From Onchocerca lupi (lineage: Eukaryota > Nematoda > Chromadorea > Rhabditida > Onchocercidae): DNA of 64,000 nucleotides. Below the pieces are notes generated by a model that did not search any database, was not told where the DNA came from, and saw only the letters and a program-made list of their open reading frames with translations. The position numbers and the translations under genes are program-made. The stretch spans positions 372,001-436,000 of the forward strand of contig JAOVVO010000003.1 in NCBI GenBank assembly GCA_028564675.1, read 5' to 3'. This document shows positions 1-8,566 of this stretch, piece by piece (within the stretch, counting starts at the first letter, position 1; every line of letters begins with the position of its first letter).

Positions 1-530
1 ATGGATTAACAATTCTTGATATACCTTACACCGTAAACAGTAAATTAGTTCGGGGATTAGATTATTATTGTCATACAGTATTTGAATTTGTCACAGAGGA
101 TTTGGGTAGCCAAGGAACAGTATTTGCAGGGGGAAGGTATGATAATCTGATGTCTTCAGTAGGTGAAAAATACACTCCAGCAATAGGATTTGCTGGAGGT
201 ATTGAGCGCATAATGGAATTAATTAGTTACTCTACAAGAGAGGAGAGACCTGCTTATTTAGTCCCTATTGGCGGGGAAGCTGAAGAATATGCTTTAATAC
301 TTGCAAATAAATTACGTAGAAGTGGTTTATATGTAATCCATGAATATAGTGGAACGCTTAGAAGCCGTATGAGAAAAGCAAGTCAAGCAAATGCTAAAGC
401 TGCAGTTATTTTTGGTAATGAAGAATTGAGTAGTAAAACTTTAAAAATTAAAGATATGGATACAGGTGAAGAAAAGATAGTTACTTGTGATGATATAATA
501 GGAAACGTTTATCAAGCTTTGTTTACATAA
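1..530 (+). CDS. hisS: Histidyl-tRNA synthetase, 3' part (partial)
   Basis: Only the C-terminal part is in the window; the reading frame is open from base 3. HisS charges tRNA-His in the cytoplasm. The fragment opens with a class II aminoacyl-tRNA synthetase motif, LVRGLDYY, continues through the glycine-rich active-site segment (FAGGRYDNL, then GFAGGIERI, motif 3), and ends in an anticodon-binding domain of about 90 residues. The gene converges with the minus-strand ialB-like gene, whose stop lies 16 bases beyond. No frameshift is seen in the visible part. Confidence 0.95.
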   Translation, partial: GLTILDIPYTVNSKLVRGLDYYCHTVFEFVTEDLGSQGTVFAGGRYDNLMSSVGEKYTPAIGFAGGIERIMELISYSTREERPAYLVPIGGEAEEYALILANKLRRSGLYVIHEYSGTLRSRMRKASQANAKAAVIFGNEELSSKTLKIKDMDTGEEKIVTCDDIIGNVYQALFT

Positions 531-546
531 GTTGAATAAATATAAT

Positions 547-1044
547 TTATTTCGTGCGGCACGAACCATGCATTTTTTGATATGCCTTTTGAAAACCAAG
601 TAAAGAATAAGTATCATCAACAATTGTTGTCTTTATTTTCCCACTAACCACCATTGATAATCCTTGTTTCATTTTGAGGATTAGATCCTGATCTGTTTTG
701 ATATGCTCCGCCCATGCAAAATTTCCCTGTATTATGGGCAACATATATTCAACTTTTCTATCGACGTCAAGAATTACAGGTTCTTTATCATACTGAAAGC
801 CAGAAGTGACGCTTACCTCATCTGCTCTTTTACTAACGTAACTAACCATCACATATGGCTTGCGAGCAGTTGTATAATGTTCGCTTTTTTTCTTAGGATA
901 AGATATAATGTAACACACTTTCTCTCCATCTTCTAATGCAGTGTACACGAACCAATCTTTATACTTTTCCTTTAACTGCACACTATTAACTAATGCGAGA
1001 GCGCTTGTTGAGAAAAATATCAAAAACATGAAAAAATTACGCAT
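547..1044 (-). CDS. IalB-family (invasion-associated locus B) exported protein
   Basis: A 165-residue protein with an N-terminal signal peptide (residues 1-17, hydrophobic core FFMFLIFFSTSALA). The body matches my memory of the invasion-associated locus B family: a DWFVYT segment, paired cysteines (in KVCYII and near the C-terminus, GSCRTK) and a KPYVMVSY strand. IalB proteins are periplasmic or outer-membrane associated proteins of alpha-proteobacteria; their role in Wolbachia is not known. It lies directly downstream of rpoH, overlapping its end by 8 bases, so the two are probably co-transcribed. The family call rests on pattern memory. Confidence 0.7.
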   Translation of the reverse strand: MRNFFMFLIFFSTSALALVNSVQLKEKYKDWFVYTALEDGEKVCYIISYPKKKSEHYTTARKPYVMVSYVSKRADEVSVTSGFQYDKEPVILDVDRKVEYMLPIIQGNFAWAEHIKTDQDLILKMKQGLSMVVSGKIKTTIVDDTYSLLGFQKAYQKMHGSCRTK

Positions 1045-1930
1045 ATAAGTTAAGTTTTAAACTCTCTGATTGTATATGTTGTTTTACCTTACTCATTGCT
1101 TGTTCAGCTAGCTGTCTTATCCTTTCCCTTGAAACATTATACTTTTTACCAAGTTCATCTAGAGTTTGAGTGTTTTCAGACAAATATCTGCTAATAAAGA
1201 TATCTCTTGACCTTTCGTTCAGGTTTGCTAATGCATTATTTAGAATTGTTTCTTTTAATTCTTTTTCTTCATGATTCTGATAAGTTATTTCTTGACTAAC
1301 AGAGTTACAAGGAATCATATCTTGCAGCTCTTTTTTAGAACCATCACTTACTTTTAGACAATTATTTAGTGACTGATCCTTATAAGCTAAACGGTAACTC
1401 ATTTGTATAACATCCCCTTCAGATACAGCAAGTTCATTAGATATTGCTTTTATTTCTTCGTTGCTTAAGGTCTCTCTGTTTGTATATTGCAAGATTCTTT
1501 TCTTTATTTTACGCAAACTAAAAAATAACTTTCTTTGTGCTTGCGTTGTGCCTATTTTTATGAACGACCAAGACTTCAATATAAAATCTTTTATTGAAGC
1601 TTCAATCCACCATACCGCATAAGTTGAAAAGCGGAATCCTAAGTTAGGATCAAACTTTTTCACTGCATGCATTAAACCTATATTTCCTTCCATGATCAAG
1701 TCCATTAGTAGTAGCCCATAATTTTTAAACTTCATTGCAATTTTTACTACTAAATTCAAATGACTAGTAATTAACTTATGAGCAGAAGAAATATTCTTGT
1801 GTTGGTGCCAGTTTTTTGCTAATCGCGTTTCTTCTTCTTGGGAAAGCATAGGAAATTTTTGTACCTCAGCAATATACTGCATTAAACTAGCGCTACCGTT
1901 AATACATAAATTCAATGCTGGGATTAACAT
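1037..1930 (-). CDS. rpoH: RNA polymerase heat-shock sigma factor (sigma-32)
   Basis: 297 residues, normal length for RpoH. Region 2 is clear at about residues 75-122 (DLIMEGNIGLMHAVKKFD, then FRFSTYAVWWIEASI, the -10 recognition and melting segment). Region 4 carries the helix-turn-helix VSRERIRQLAEQAM near residues 266-280. RpoH redirects RNA polymerase to chaperone and protease promoters; in Rickettsiales it is one of two main sigma factors. A promoter TTGAAT-17-TATACT lies 30-58 bases upstream. The gene overlaps the downstream ialB-like gene by 8 bases. Confidence 0.95.
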   Translation of the reverse strand: MLIPALNLCINGSASLMQYIAEVQKFPMLSQEEETRLAKNWHQHKNISSAHKLITSHLNLVVKIAMKFKNYGLLLMDLIMEGNIGLMHAVKKFDPNLGFRFSTYAVWWIEASIKDFILKSWSFIKIGTTQAQRKLFFSLRKIKKRILQYTNRETLSNEEIKAISNELAVSEGDVIQMSYRLAYKDQSLNNCLKVSDGSKKELQDMIPCNSVSQEITYQNHEEKELKETILNNALANLNERSRDIFISRYLSENTQTLDELGKKYNVSRERIRQLAEQAMSKVKQHIQSESLKLNLYA

Positions 1931-1959
1931 AACAACCTAAACTAAAAATCTATTTATAT

Positions 1960-1988
1960 AGTATAAATGGTTTTTAGCAAAAATTCAA
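1960..1988 (-). promoter_or_regulatory. Putative rpoH promoter
   Basis: On the minus strand TTGAAT (1988-1983), a 17-base spacer and TATACT (1965-1960) form a good sigma-70-type promoter, 30 bases before the rpoH ATG at 1930. The match is by eye; no start site is known. Confidence 0.6.
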
Positions 1989-2108
1989 GTTTTTGTTTGA
2001 AAAAAGTGTAGCTTATTGCTTTGTACCTGATTGAAACTTTGTAGATTTTAATATTAGTTGTTAACTATGCTATACGAACTGAAGTATAGTATATAGTAAA
2101 TGCTATTG

Positions 2109-2132
2109 TTCCAGTGTCCAAAAACACTGGAA
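2109..2132. repeat. Palindromic hairpin downstream of wsp (CCAGTG type)
   Basis: Perfect 9-base arms TTCCAGTGT (2109-2117) and ACACTGGAA (2124-2132) around a 6-base loop, between rpoH and the 3' end of wsp. There is no T-run after it on the minus strand, so it is not a classical terminator. The CCAGTG...CACTGG core resembles short palindromic repeats scattered in Wolbachia genomes. Confidence 0.6.
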
Positions 2133-2209
2133 TTCACATTTTTTTTCTAAGTCCCAGCACCAGCTACTGAACAACAAAGCCGGGACAAAAAGAAGAGTTA
2201 CAAAGTAGG

Positions 2210-2920
2210 CTAAAAGTTAAACATCAATCCAGCTTCTGCGCCAACAGTGCTGTAAAGGACTTTGATTCCATCTTTAGTAGGTTGCTGACCACTTTCGACA
2301 ACTGGTTTATCAAATTTAGCACCATAAGAACCAAAATAGCGAGCTCCGGCGAAAAGTTTGACTTCTGGAGTTACATCATAACTGACACCAGCTTTTGCTT
2401 GGTAAGCAAAACCAAATCCATATTCCTTGTCACCTGTAACTTTTATTGCTAGAGGATTGCTGAGATATGCTGCACCAACACCAATGCCAACATATGGAAT
2501 AACAGGCATATCTTCAATTACTACATCATAATATACGTTAACTAATCCTGAAAGTGCATTTAGATTATCTGCGATTGCTGGAGCAGGAGCTGTTTCAAAC
2601 GTATCCCTGCTTAGCTGTGAGTAAAGACCTTCAATGTCAACCCTGATATCATCCATTTTATAACCGAAAGCACTACCACCAGCCATAAAAGAAGCTTTAT
2701 AAAGGTCAGTAGTTACATTAGTATCTGCATTCTTTTTTTTAGCACCTGTAACACCATCAACCTCTGTTTTAAAAGGTAAAAACTCGCTGTTGTACTGCAA
2801 GCGAATATAGCAACTAGTTTCTTCATCAGCTATTGGACCAACAGGACTTGAAAAAGCAGCGTTTGATAAACTTAGCAACGTCACTAAAGCAGTTGCTGAA
2901 AAAAACTTTTTATAATGCAT
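2210..2920 (-). CDS. wsp: Wolbachia surface protein (Msp2/P44-like outer membrane protein)
   Basis: Major outer-membrane beta-barrel of Wolbachia. I place the start at the ATG at 2920, giving 236 residues, because GAGGAT lies a few bases upstream and the known family begins MHYKKFFS; a longer frame from 2935 has no ribosome binding site. A signal peptide covers about residues 1-24, then the mature start PVGPIADEET. The protein ends with a typical barrel strand, GAEAGLMFNF. The variable loop residues (VTGAKKKNADTNVTT and the proline/alanine-rich loop DTFETAPAPAI) would allow strain typing. A strong promoter lies upstream and a hairpin downstream. Confidence 0.98.
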   Translation of the reverse strand: MHYKKFFSATALVTLLSLSNAAFSSPVGPIADEETSCYIRLQYNSEFLPFKTEVDGVTGAKKKNADTNVTTDLYKASFMAGGSAFGYKMDDIRVDIEGLYSQLSRDTFETAPAPAIADNLNALSGLVNVYYDVVIEDMPVIPYVGIGVGAAYLSNPLAIKVTGDKEYGFGFAYQAKAGVSYDVTPEVKLFAGARYFGSYGAKFDKPVVESGQQPTKDGIKVLYSTVGAEAGLMFNF

Positions 2921-2960
2921 AGTTATCCTCGTCAAAAAAAATTAAAATTTCACTTTAGCA

Positions 2961-2988
2961 ATTTTAATAAAAGCTAAAATTAAGTCAA
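2961..2988 (-). promoter_or_regulatory. Putative wsp promoter
   Basis: Minus-strand TTGACT (2988-2983), 16-base spacer and TAAAAT (2966-2961), about 40 bases before the wsp start codon. The same TTGACT-N16/17-TAAAAT pattern precedes the membrane-protein gene at 29344. Confidence 0.6.
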
Positions 2989-3233
2989 GTACTAACTTAA
3001 TAACACAAAATGCTTGGCATTTAAACTAATTTTTGGAGGAAGGTAAAGATTTAGTTAATGAAAATGAAATTATGTAACTTTTTATCCCAAGTATTCTTTT
3101 TTAACTCTTTGCATTATCTTTTACTGCTGTAGCAGCCCTTACTTTTATATAGTAGTGTAATAGGTGCATTCATTATATAAAAACAATGGTAACACTAGAA
3201 TATTAGAGACTCAATCAATAATACAGAAAGATT

Positions 3234-3566
3234 TTAAAAAGGAAGCTTGAATCCAGATGGTAAACCCATCATACTTGCAAGATCAGAGGTTGCATTTGTC
3301 ATATCTGCTTCTGCTTTTTTAATGGCATCATTGAACGCTGCTACTACTAAGTCTTCTACTATGTCTTTCTCTTCATTTCTTATAAATTCTAAGTCTATGT
3401 TTATTTTCTTAGCTTTATAGCTACCTATTTTTACAACTTCTACTAACACAGAAACTTTGCCGCCACCAGAAATGCCTTGAAATTCTTTCCCAACATATTT
3501 TTCTTGAGCTTCTACAAGTTTTTTTTGCATTTCTTGTGCTTGCTTCATTATTTGACTAAAATCCAC
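3234..3566 (-). CDS. YbaB/EbfC family nucleoid-associated protein
   Basis: 110 residues, the usual size. The family pattern is clear: an N-terminal helix MKQAQEMQKKLVEAQEK, then GISGGGKVSVLVE, and the C-terminal helices ending MGLPSGFKLPF. YbaB/EbfC dimers bind DNA. The gene sits 3 bases downstream of dnaX, the very common dnaX-ybaB order, so it is almost certainly translated from the same message. Confidence 0.93.
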   Translation of the reverse strand: MDFSQIMKQAQEMQKKLVEAQEKYVGKEFQGISGGGKVSVLVEVVKIGSYKAKKINIDLEFIRNEEKDIVEDLVVAAFNDAIKKAEADMTNATSDLASMMGLPSGFKLPF

Positions 3567-3569
3567 AAT

Positions 3570-5054
3570 TTACTCCTTACTCTCTATATTAACTATCTTT
3601 GCACCCTTAAACGTATCAAGTATACCTTTGACTGTAGGTACATGATTTAAGTTACTTACCTCTCTATTTATATAATCTACATCAACTGTAATTAACCATT
3701 GTTGTTGAGTTACCTGATCTAAGTAATTTTTTAAATCATTACAAAAGTTACTACCTAATTGAGATACAGCTTTTAATCTTAAATATCCAGGCTTGCAATC
3801 TACTAATTGTAAATTGCTACATAGTTGTTTGTAAAGATAAACTTGGTTATCCTGTCGTAATAGTTGCAGAATTTTATTAAAATCATAATTTTCTTGTTGT
3901 GTATTTCCTATATTATAGATATCTCTTTGCCGTGTATTCTGTGCAAGAATTTTTCTGATCACTTGTTCAGGAGAAGGCAAATCAGAGAGGTAACAAAGGT
4001 TGATTAGCATCATTTCAGCGGCAATATTATTACATGACGAAACTTTTATAGCTTGAATTCCCTTGAGCAACATTTTCCATAATCTCGAGAAAAATATTAG
4101 AGATTTTCTTGCACTTAAGTCTTTTATCCTATCTTTTCCATGTTCTAGCACTGAACTGTCGACCTCTTTTGTAATCAAAAAACGGCATATTAATTGAATT
4201 ATTTGCAACAAACTTTCGAAGATACTAAGTGGATTTGCTGTCTTTGCTGCCTTGTCAAATACCAATAAAGCCTTCCATAAATCGCTATCTAATACTGCTT
4301 CCATTAAATCAAATACAATATCTTCATCTACTAAACCAAGTATTTCTGTTACGTCCTCAGTAGATATTGAACCATCTTTGCTATATAACATCGCTTGATT
4401 CATCAGAAATAAGGCGTTACGCATTGAATTGCTACAATGGTGTGCAATTAACTCTAGTGCTCTATTTTCAATTAAATAATTCTCTTTTTGCGCAATGTCA
4501 TTCAAGCGTCCTACTATTTTAGTAGCAGGTATTTTATGCAAATCAAACCTTTGACAACGTGCAATAATAGTTATTGGCATCTTTTTTATTTCTGTAGTTG
4601 CTAAAATAAACTTTACGTTAGATGGTGGCTCTTCTAAGGTTTTAAGTAATGCATTAAATGCACTGCCCGATAACATGTGCACTTCATCTATAATATATAT
4701 TTTAAATTTGGAACTTATGGGTAAGTAACAAATATTTTCTAATATCACTTTAATATCTTCAATGCTAGTATGACTTGCTGCATCGATTTCAATCACGTCT
4801 GAATGATTTGAGTTTTTTATTGCTAGACAATTTTCACATAATCCACAAGGTTCAAAAATTGGTCCTAAAGAACAATTCAAACATAAGGCTATTATTCTTG
4901 CTGTTGTAGTTTTACCAACTCCACTACTGCCAGAGAGTAGTATAGATTGTGGAATTTTGTTAAGAGTAAAGGCGTTTTTTAATATACGTACCAATACATC
5001 TTGACCTATCAAGTCTTTGAAGCTGCTAGGACGATATTTTAATGTTATATTCAT
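3570..5054 (-). CDS. dnaX: DNA polymerase III subunit tau/gamma
   Basis: Clamp-loader ATPase, 494 residues. Walker A is GSSGVGKTT (42-50), zinc-binding cysteines fall near residues 58-76, Walker B is IIDEVHML (121-128), sensor 1 is LATTE (about 151-155), and the arginine-finger region is IARCQRFDL. The C-terminal part after residue 370 is short, so the tau-specific domains are reduced. The gene begins just downstream of the SRP RNA gene and is followed after 3 bases by ybaB. I did not identify a convincing programmed-frameshift signal. Confidence 0.95.
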   Translation of the reverse strand: MNITLKYRPSSFKDLIGQDVLVRILKNAFTLNKIPQSILLSGSSGVGKTTTARIIALCLNCSLGPIFEPCGLCENCLAIKNSNHSDVIEIDAASHTSIEDIKVILENICYLPISSKFKIYIIDEVHMLSGSAFNALLKTLEEPPSNVKFILATTEIKKMPITIIARCQRFDLHKIPATKIVGRLNDIAQKENYLIENRALELIAHHCSNSMRNALFLMNQAMLYSKDGSISTEDVTEILGLVDEDIVFDLMEAVLDSDLWKALLVFDKAAKTANPLSIFESLLQIIQLICRFLITKEVDSSVLEHGKDRIKDLSARKSLIFFSRLWKMLLKGIQAIKVSSCNNIAAEMMLINLCYLSDLPSPEQVIRKILAQNTRQRDIYNIGNTQQENYDFNKILQLLRQDNQVYLYKQLCSNLQLVDCKPGYLRLKAVSQLGSNFCNDLKNYLDQVTQQQWLITVDVDYINREVSNLNHVPTVKGILDTFKGAKIVNIESKE

Positions 5055-5084
5055 AGCCTTTAACTAAAACAGAAACAATGAAAT

Positions 5085-5166
5085 AGGTATGCAACCCAAA
5101 AAAAATCCTGATATGGCTGCTTCATTCCTGATCTGACCAAGTTACAGAGTTTTTGCCTGCATACCT
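5085..5166 (-). ncRNA. ffs: Signal recognition particle RNA (4.5S, bacterial small type)
   Basis: Read on the minus strand, the ends AGGTATGCA (5166-5158) and TGCATACCT (5093-5085) pair perfectly. The apical part contains GGTCAGATCAGGAATGAAG followed by CAGCC, which matches the conserved SRP domain IV (E. coli GGTCAGGTCCGGAAGGAAG then CAGCC). The GGAA tetraloop is kept and its closing C-G pair is replaced by a compensating A-T pair. A TATAAT box (5180-5175) ends about 8 bases before the 5' end. Its position just upstream of dnaX matches that of SRP RNA genes in many bacteria. It would bind Ffh for membrane protein targeting. Confidence 0.92.
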
Positions 5167-5174
5167 TATAAAAT

Positions 5175-5180
5175 ATTATA
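5175..5180 (-). promoter_or_regulatory. -10 box of the SRP RNA gene
   Basis: Perfect TATAAT on the minus strand ending 8 bases before the predicted RNA 5' end. The -35 region is weak (TTGCCA at 5200-5195 would leave only 14 bases of spacer). Confidence 0.5.
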
Positions 5181-5417
5181 CTTTTTTTTTTATTTGGCAA
5201 GCTATATTCTATATTAGCCCTATAGTTTAATGTATTAATTTTTTTACAGTTTTATTTTAAAGTAAATAAGAGATTAGTTTGTTATGCAGGTTACTATAAG
5301 ATTGTTACTCCAATGTCTATCTATATCATTTCGGTGCTTATTTATATTATCTAAGTATATGACAGCGGAACTGCACTGGAATAGTGAAGGGAAGGGAGAC
5401 GGCAAAATGGGGAGTTT

Positions 5418-6071
5418 ATGATTTTATATTATTTTCCTCTTTGCCCATTTTCACGAAAAGTTAGAGCTCTACTCAAAGAAAAAAAGTTAAGTTGTGATTT
5501 AATATATGAAAATCCATGGGAAAAACGTAATGAATTTATGAAGATTAACCCAACTGGACAAGTGCCAGTCCTTATAGACAATAATTTTACCATAGCAGAC
5601 AGCAATGCTATTTGTGAATACCTAGAAGAAACTTATAACAGCAGTATTAAACTGTTAGATTCTTCTGTTGCTATTAAGTCCAAAATACGAGCTTTAATTA
5701 GCTGGTTTGACAATAAATTTTATAATGAAGTTACCAAATACATCATAAATGAGAAAGTGATAGCTAATCGTAGTCCTGATTCTAGGTTTCTTCATGCAGC
5801 TAAGCACAACCTATTTTGTCATATAGAATATATTGAACACTTGATTAGCAAAAATGTTTGGCTTGCAACTAATAAGTTCACTTTAGCCGATATCACTTTA
5901 GCGTCACATATTTCTGTGATGGACTATGTAAATAGCTTTCCATGGGAAAAAAGTAAAATTTTAAAAGAATGGTACTCTATTGTTAAATCGAAACCTTGTT
6001 TTCGTGGCATGTTATTAGAGAGAGTTTTTGGATTAACTCCTCCTAAACATTATGACGATCTTGATTTCTAA
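5418..6071 (+). CDS. GST-fold protein, FzlA-like
   Basis: 217 residues. The N-terminal thioredoxin-like domain (residues 1-75) has FPLCPFSRKVRALLKEK, NPTGQVPVLID and the glutathione-site ADSNAICEYLEE; an all-helical GST C-terminal domain follows with FTLADITLASHISVMDY. The tail GLTPPKHYDDLDF recalls the conserved C-terminus of alpha-proteobacterial FzlA, a GST-like FtsZ-binding protein, rather than stringent starvation protein A. This assignment is inference; plain GST-family is certain. The gene stands alone, converging with the methyltransferase gene 1 base away. Confidence 0.8.
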   Translation: MILYYFPLCPFSRKVRALLKEKKLSCDLIYENPWEKRNEFMKINPTGQVPVLIDNNFTIADSNAICEYLEETYNSSIKLLDSSVAIKSKIRALISWFDNKFYNEVTKYIINEKVIANRSPDSRFLHAAKHNLFCHIEYIEHLISKNVWLATNKFTLADITLASHISVMDYVNSFPWEKSKILKEWYSIVKSKPCFRGMLLERVFGLTPPKHYDDLDF

Positions 6072-6072
6072 C

Positions 6073-6723
6073 TTACGTCAGCTTTAAAGCTACAGTCATT
6101 CCCTCATCAGTTGGGATCAACACGGAGCAATACTTTTTTTCGTCTGACAGACGATAATTAAATTCTCTCATAGCATACCATGATTTTTCTGATACTTTTT
6201 TTGGAGGTGATTCCAAAAATACCGTGTTAAACAATAGAGTATTATCAGCAATGATCAGTCCATCTTGTTTAATATGTGATTCTGCCCAATCTAAGTATTT
6301 AGGATAGTCACTCTTGTTAGCATCGATAAACATCATGTCAAATGGTGCTTGTGTTGATAACTCGTTCAATTTTTCCGATGCGCTGCCTTCCATTAAAGTA
6401 ATTTTATTGTTCAGATTAAAAGCACTAAAATTTTTTCTTGCTATACTTGAGTGCTCAGTGTTATTCTCTACCGTATATACATGGCCGTACTCAGGCATAG
6501 CTTTTGCCATGCAAATTGATGAATAACCGTATAACGTACCGATTTCAACGATACTTCTTACTCTGTGAATTTTTATAAATAAACTAAGTAATTTTCCTTC
6601 TTCAGCACTAATTTGAATATGTTTCTTACTTTTAAGTATACAATACTCTTCTATTTTTTTGCATTCCCTTACAAATAAGTCTCTTATGTATGATGATTTA
6701 GTGCTGGAGTTATTACGTGCCAT
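6073..6723 (-). CDS. SAM-dependent O-methyltransferase (class I, catechol-OMT type)
   Basis: 216 residues. Motif I is VEIGTLYGYSSICMAKAM, followed by the acidic motif II (VYTVENN), the metal-binding MFIDANKSDYPKYLD segment and IIADNTLLF, all typical of the caffeoyl-CoA/catechol O-methyltransferase family. The metal ligands D, D and N are visible in FIDANK and ADN. The substrate in Wolbachia is unknown. It is convergent with the FzlA-like gene and appears monocistronic. Confidence 0.88.
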   Translation of the reverse strand: MARNNSSTKSSYIRDLFVRECKKIEEYCILKSKKHIQISAEEGKLLSLFIKIHRVRSIVEIGTLYGYSSICMAKAMPEYGHVYTVENNTEHSSIARKNFSAFNLNNKITLMEGSASEKLNELSTQAPFDMMFIDANKSDYPKYLDWAESHIKQDGLIIADNTLLFNTVFLESPPKKVSEKSWYAMREFNYRLSDEKKYCSVLIPTDEGMTVALKLT

Positions 6724-6857
6724 ATTTCATGCTAAAAATTTAACCTATGTAGAATACATATATCAGTTTGAGATAATAAAAACATTTACCTTAGGTTACT
6801 ATTTTACAGCGTAAAATTTTAAGTGACAAAAATTATTATATATAATATTATAATTAA

Positions 6858-6891
6858 CTAGTATAACAGTTGGTCAATTGTTGTACACTAG
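6858..6891. repeat. Imperfect palindrome upstream of the 92-residue gene
   Basis: CTAGTATAACAGTTG (6858-6872) faces CAATTGTTGTACACTAG (6875-6891); the arms pair with a 2-base bulge and one mismatch. It lies about 70 bases before the gene at 6964 and could be an operator or a hairpin in the leader; nothing decides between these. Confidence 0.35.
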
Positions 6892-6963
6892 AATTAAAGG
6901 GTCTGCTGCTTACACGCATTTCTCTTTATTAAAAGATAATTTTTATATCAATTAGAGGGTTAT

Positions 6964-7242
6964 ATGTCTTATAATATTGCTGGTGAAGTTGAATCGTTAA
7001 ATAAAAAATCCAATAAAGACGAAGGGGTTGCATTATTACACAACCCAGCCTATCGTGAGAAATATAGGGAACGTTTTGATGAAGCTCAGAAGAAAGTTAT
7101 GGATATGGTTCAATTTTATGATGGAACTATAATGTTAATAGAAAATAAAATTGCTATGTATTGCTATGCCTGGCACAGTAAAAAAAGAGAGTTTGAGCGC
7201 AAAAAACAGCAAGCAGTGATGAAAAACGACAGCACAGCATAG
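6964..7242 (+). CDS. Small conserved-looking hypothetical protein, 92 residues
   Basis: I do not recognise this protein. It has no signal peptide or membrane segment and is strongly helical and charged, with a basic stretch near the C-terminus (WHSKKREFERKKQQ). A GAGGG ribosome binding site precedes the ATG. The frame is clean and flanked by spacer on both sides, which supports a real gene. A coiled-coil or nucleic-acid-binding role is possible but unsupported. Confidence 0.65.
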   Translation: MSYNIAGEVESLNKKSNKDEGVALLHNPAYREKYRERFDEAQKKVMDMVQFYDGTIMLIENKIAMYCYAWHSKKREFERKKQQAVMKNDSTA

Positions 7243-7280
7243 TGGTCTTTTATGTGATAAGCTACAGTGGTATTGTTTCA

Positions 7281-7976
7281 CTATAGCTTTTTCACATAGT
7301 CGTCTATTATATTAGCTAAGTACTCTAGTGTTTTATAACCTTCATGTTTAATTTTATTATGCTCTACATATGATTTATCGTTGTTAAGCTTGATAAAAAA
7401 TATTGGAGTACCTGTGACGCCAAGTTTATTGATTGCTAGTGACTTATCGTTTATGACTTTATCCATTATTTTCCTATCATTGATGCATTGGTTAAATGTG
7501 TCTTGCTTTAAATTACTTAGTGCAGCAACTTTTTGTAATACAGTCAAGTCACTTAAATTAGAGTAGTTCCATGAATCTATTAAATTAAAAACAGCTTTAT
7601 TAAAGTTAAAATAGTCTTCTGTTCTTTCGTAACAATGGCTTAGCATTGCAGCTTTTAATCCCCTATAATCCATAGGGAAATGACGAAATATATATAACAT
7701 TTTTCCTGTATCTATGTATTTCTTTTTAATTTTAGGAAAAACTTCTTTGTGGAAAAGATAACAGTGATAGCAAGTAAGTGAAGCATATTCAATCATTAAA
7801 ATTGGTGCCTTTGGATCTCCTAATAATTTATCGTCAGGTAAGGGTGATAGCAGCTCATTTGGTGTTATCTCACTAGTTTTTTGAGTATACTGATTATCGG
7901 ATAAGCCTTCCTTAATAACCGCATAAGAATTAATACTTATGAACATTAATGCAAAGAACATCAGCCTAAAAATCAT
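7281..7976 (-). CDS. DsbA-family thiol-disulfide oxidoreductase, exported
   Basis: 231 residues with a signal peptide (1-19). The thioredoxin-fold active site CYHC is at residues 69-72 in ASLTCYHCYLFHKEVFP, and the cis-proline loop is GVTGTPIFFI. The segment LGDPKAPILMIEYASLTC is typical of alpha-proteobacterial DsbA proteins. It would form or reshuffle disulfides in periplasmic proteins such as the envelope proteins encoded nearby. Wolbachia has two DsbA-like proteins (alpha-DsbA1 and alpha-DsbA2); I cannot say which this is from the sequence alone. Confidence 0.88.
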   Translation of the reverse strand: MIFRLMFFALMFISINSYAVIKEGLSDNQYTQKTSEITPNELLSPLPDDKLLGDPKAPILMIEYASLTCYHCYLFHKEVFPKIKKKYIDTGKMLYIFRHFPMDYRGLKAAMLSHCYERTEDYFNFNKAVFNLIDSWNYSNLSDLTVLQKVAALSNLKQDTFNQCINDRKIMDKVINDKSLAINKLGVTGTPIFFIKLNNDKSYVEHNKIKHEGYKTLEYLANIIDDYVKKL

Positions 7977-8038
7977 TGCAGTATAATACTAACTGACTAA
8001 GAAACTATACGTTTACATAAATAATGTCAAGCTAACTT

Positions 8039-8566
8039 TTAGTTAGCAAGGCTTTTAACTCTGTCTTTGAATGCAGCAATTATTTTGCTTTGTGTATATT
8101 TATATACTGAGTTTAACAAAGTTGAAAGTAAGCTAGACTTGAATTCAAATTCAATATAAAATTTCACCATAGTTTTATTTTCATCTATAAAAATAAATTT
8201 CCACTCGTTGTATAAACATTTAAATATTCCATTTGATGATACAGCTTTTATCCAACCTTCATTTGTTTTGCTTGGAGAAAGAAAGGTTACTTCTGATGTA
8301 TAACTGCCTTTGATATGATGAAAAGCTGCTAGTAAATCTACAACCATCTGGTTATGATTTTTTTTTATGTAAACAGCTTTACACCAAGGAATAAAATCAG
8401 GATATTTCTCAACATTAATTATAACCTGAAATATATTGCTAGGTGAACAGAGGAAAATATCTTGTTCTTTATGTCGATAGAGCATAAATCTAACTAACTG
8501 AGTAGAATCCGTATCTATCGTCAGTCTTAGTAGATTCCTGAGACCTGAAGTTAAGGTGGGCATCAC
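8039..8566 (-). CDS. RatA/COQ10-type START-domain protein
   Basis: Polyketide cyclase/START family with the hallmark VEKYPDFIPWC followed by the hydrophobic-groove strands and a C-terminal helix. Bacterial members are annotated as ubiquinone-binding (COQ10-like) or as the RatA ribosome-association toxin; in alpha-proteobacteria the former is more likely. The longest frame starts at a GTG at 8566 (175 residues), with an ATG at 8563, but family members usually begin just before the segment that here reads MLYRHKEQDIF, so the true start may be 8485. No clear ribosome binding site decides. Confidence 0.8.
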   Translation of the reverse strand: MMPTLTSGLRNLLRLTIDTDSTQLVRFMLYRHKEQDIFLCSPSNIFQVIINVEKYPDFIPWCKAVYIKKNHNQMVVDLLAAFHHIKGSYTSEVTFLSPSKTNEGWIKAVSSNGIFKCLYNEWKFIFIDENKTMVKFYIEFEFKSSLLSTLLNSVYKYTQSKIIAAFKDRVKSLAN

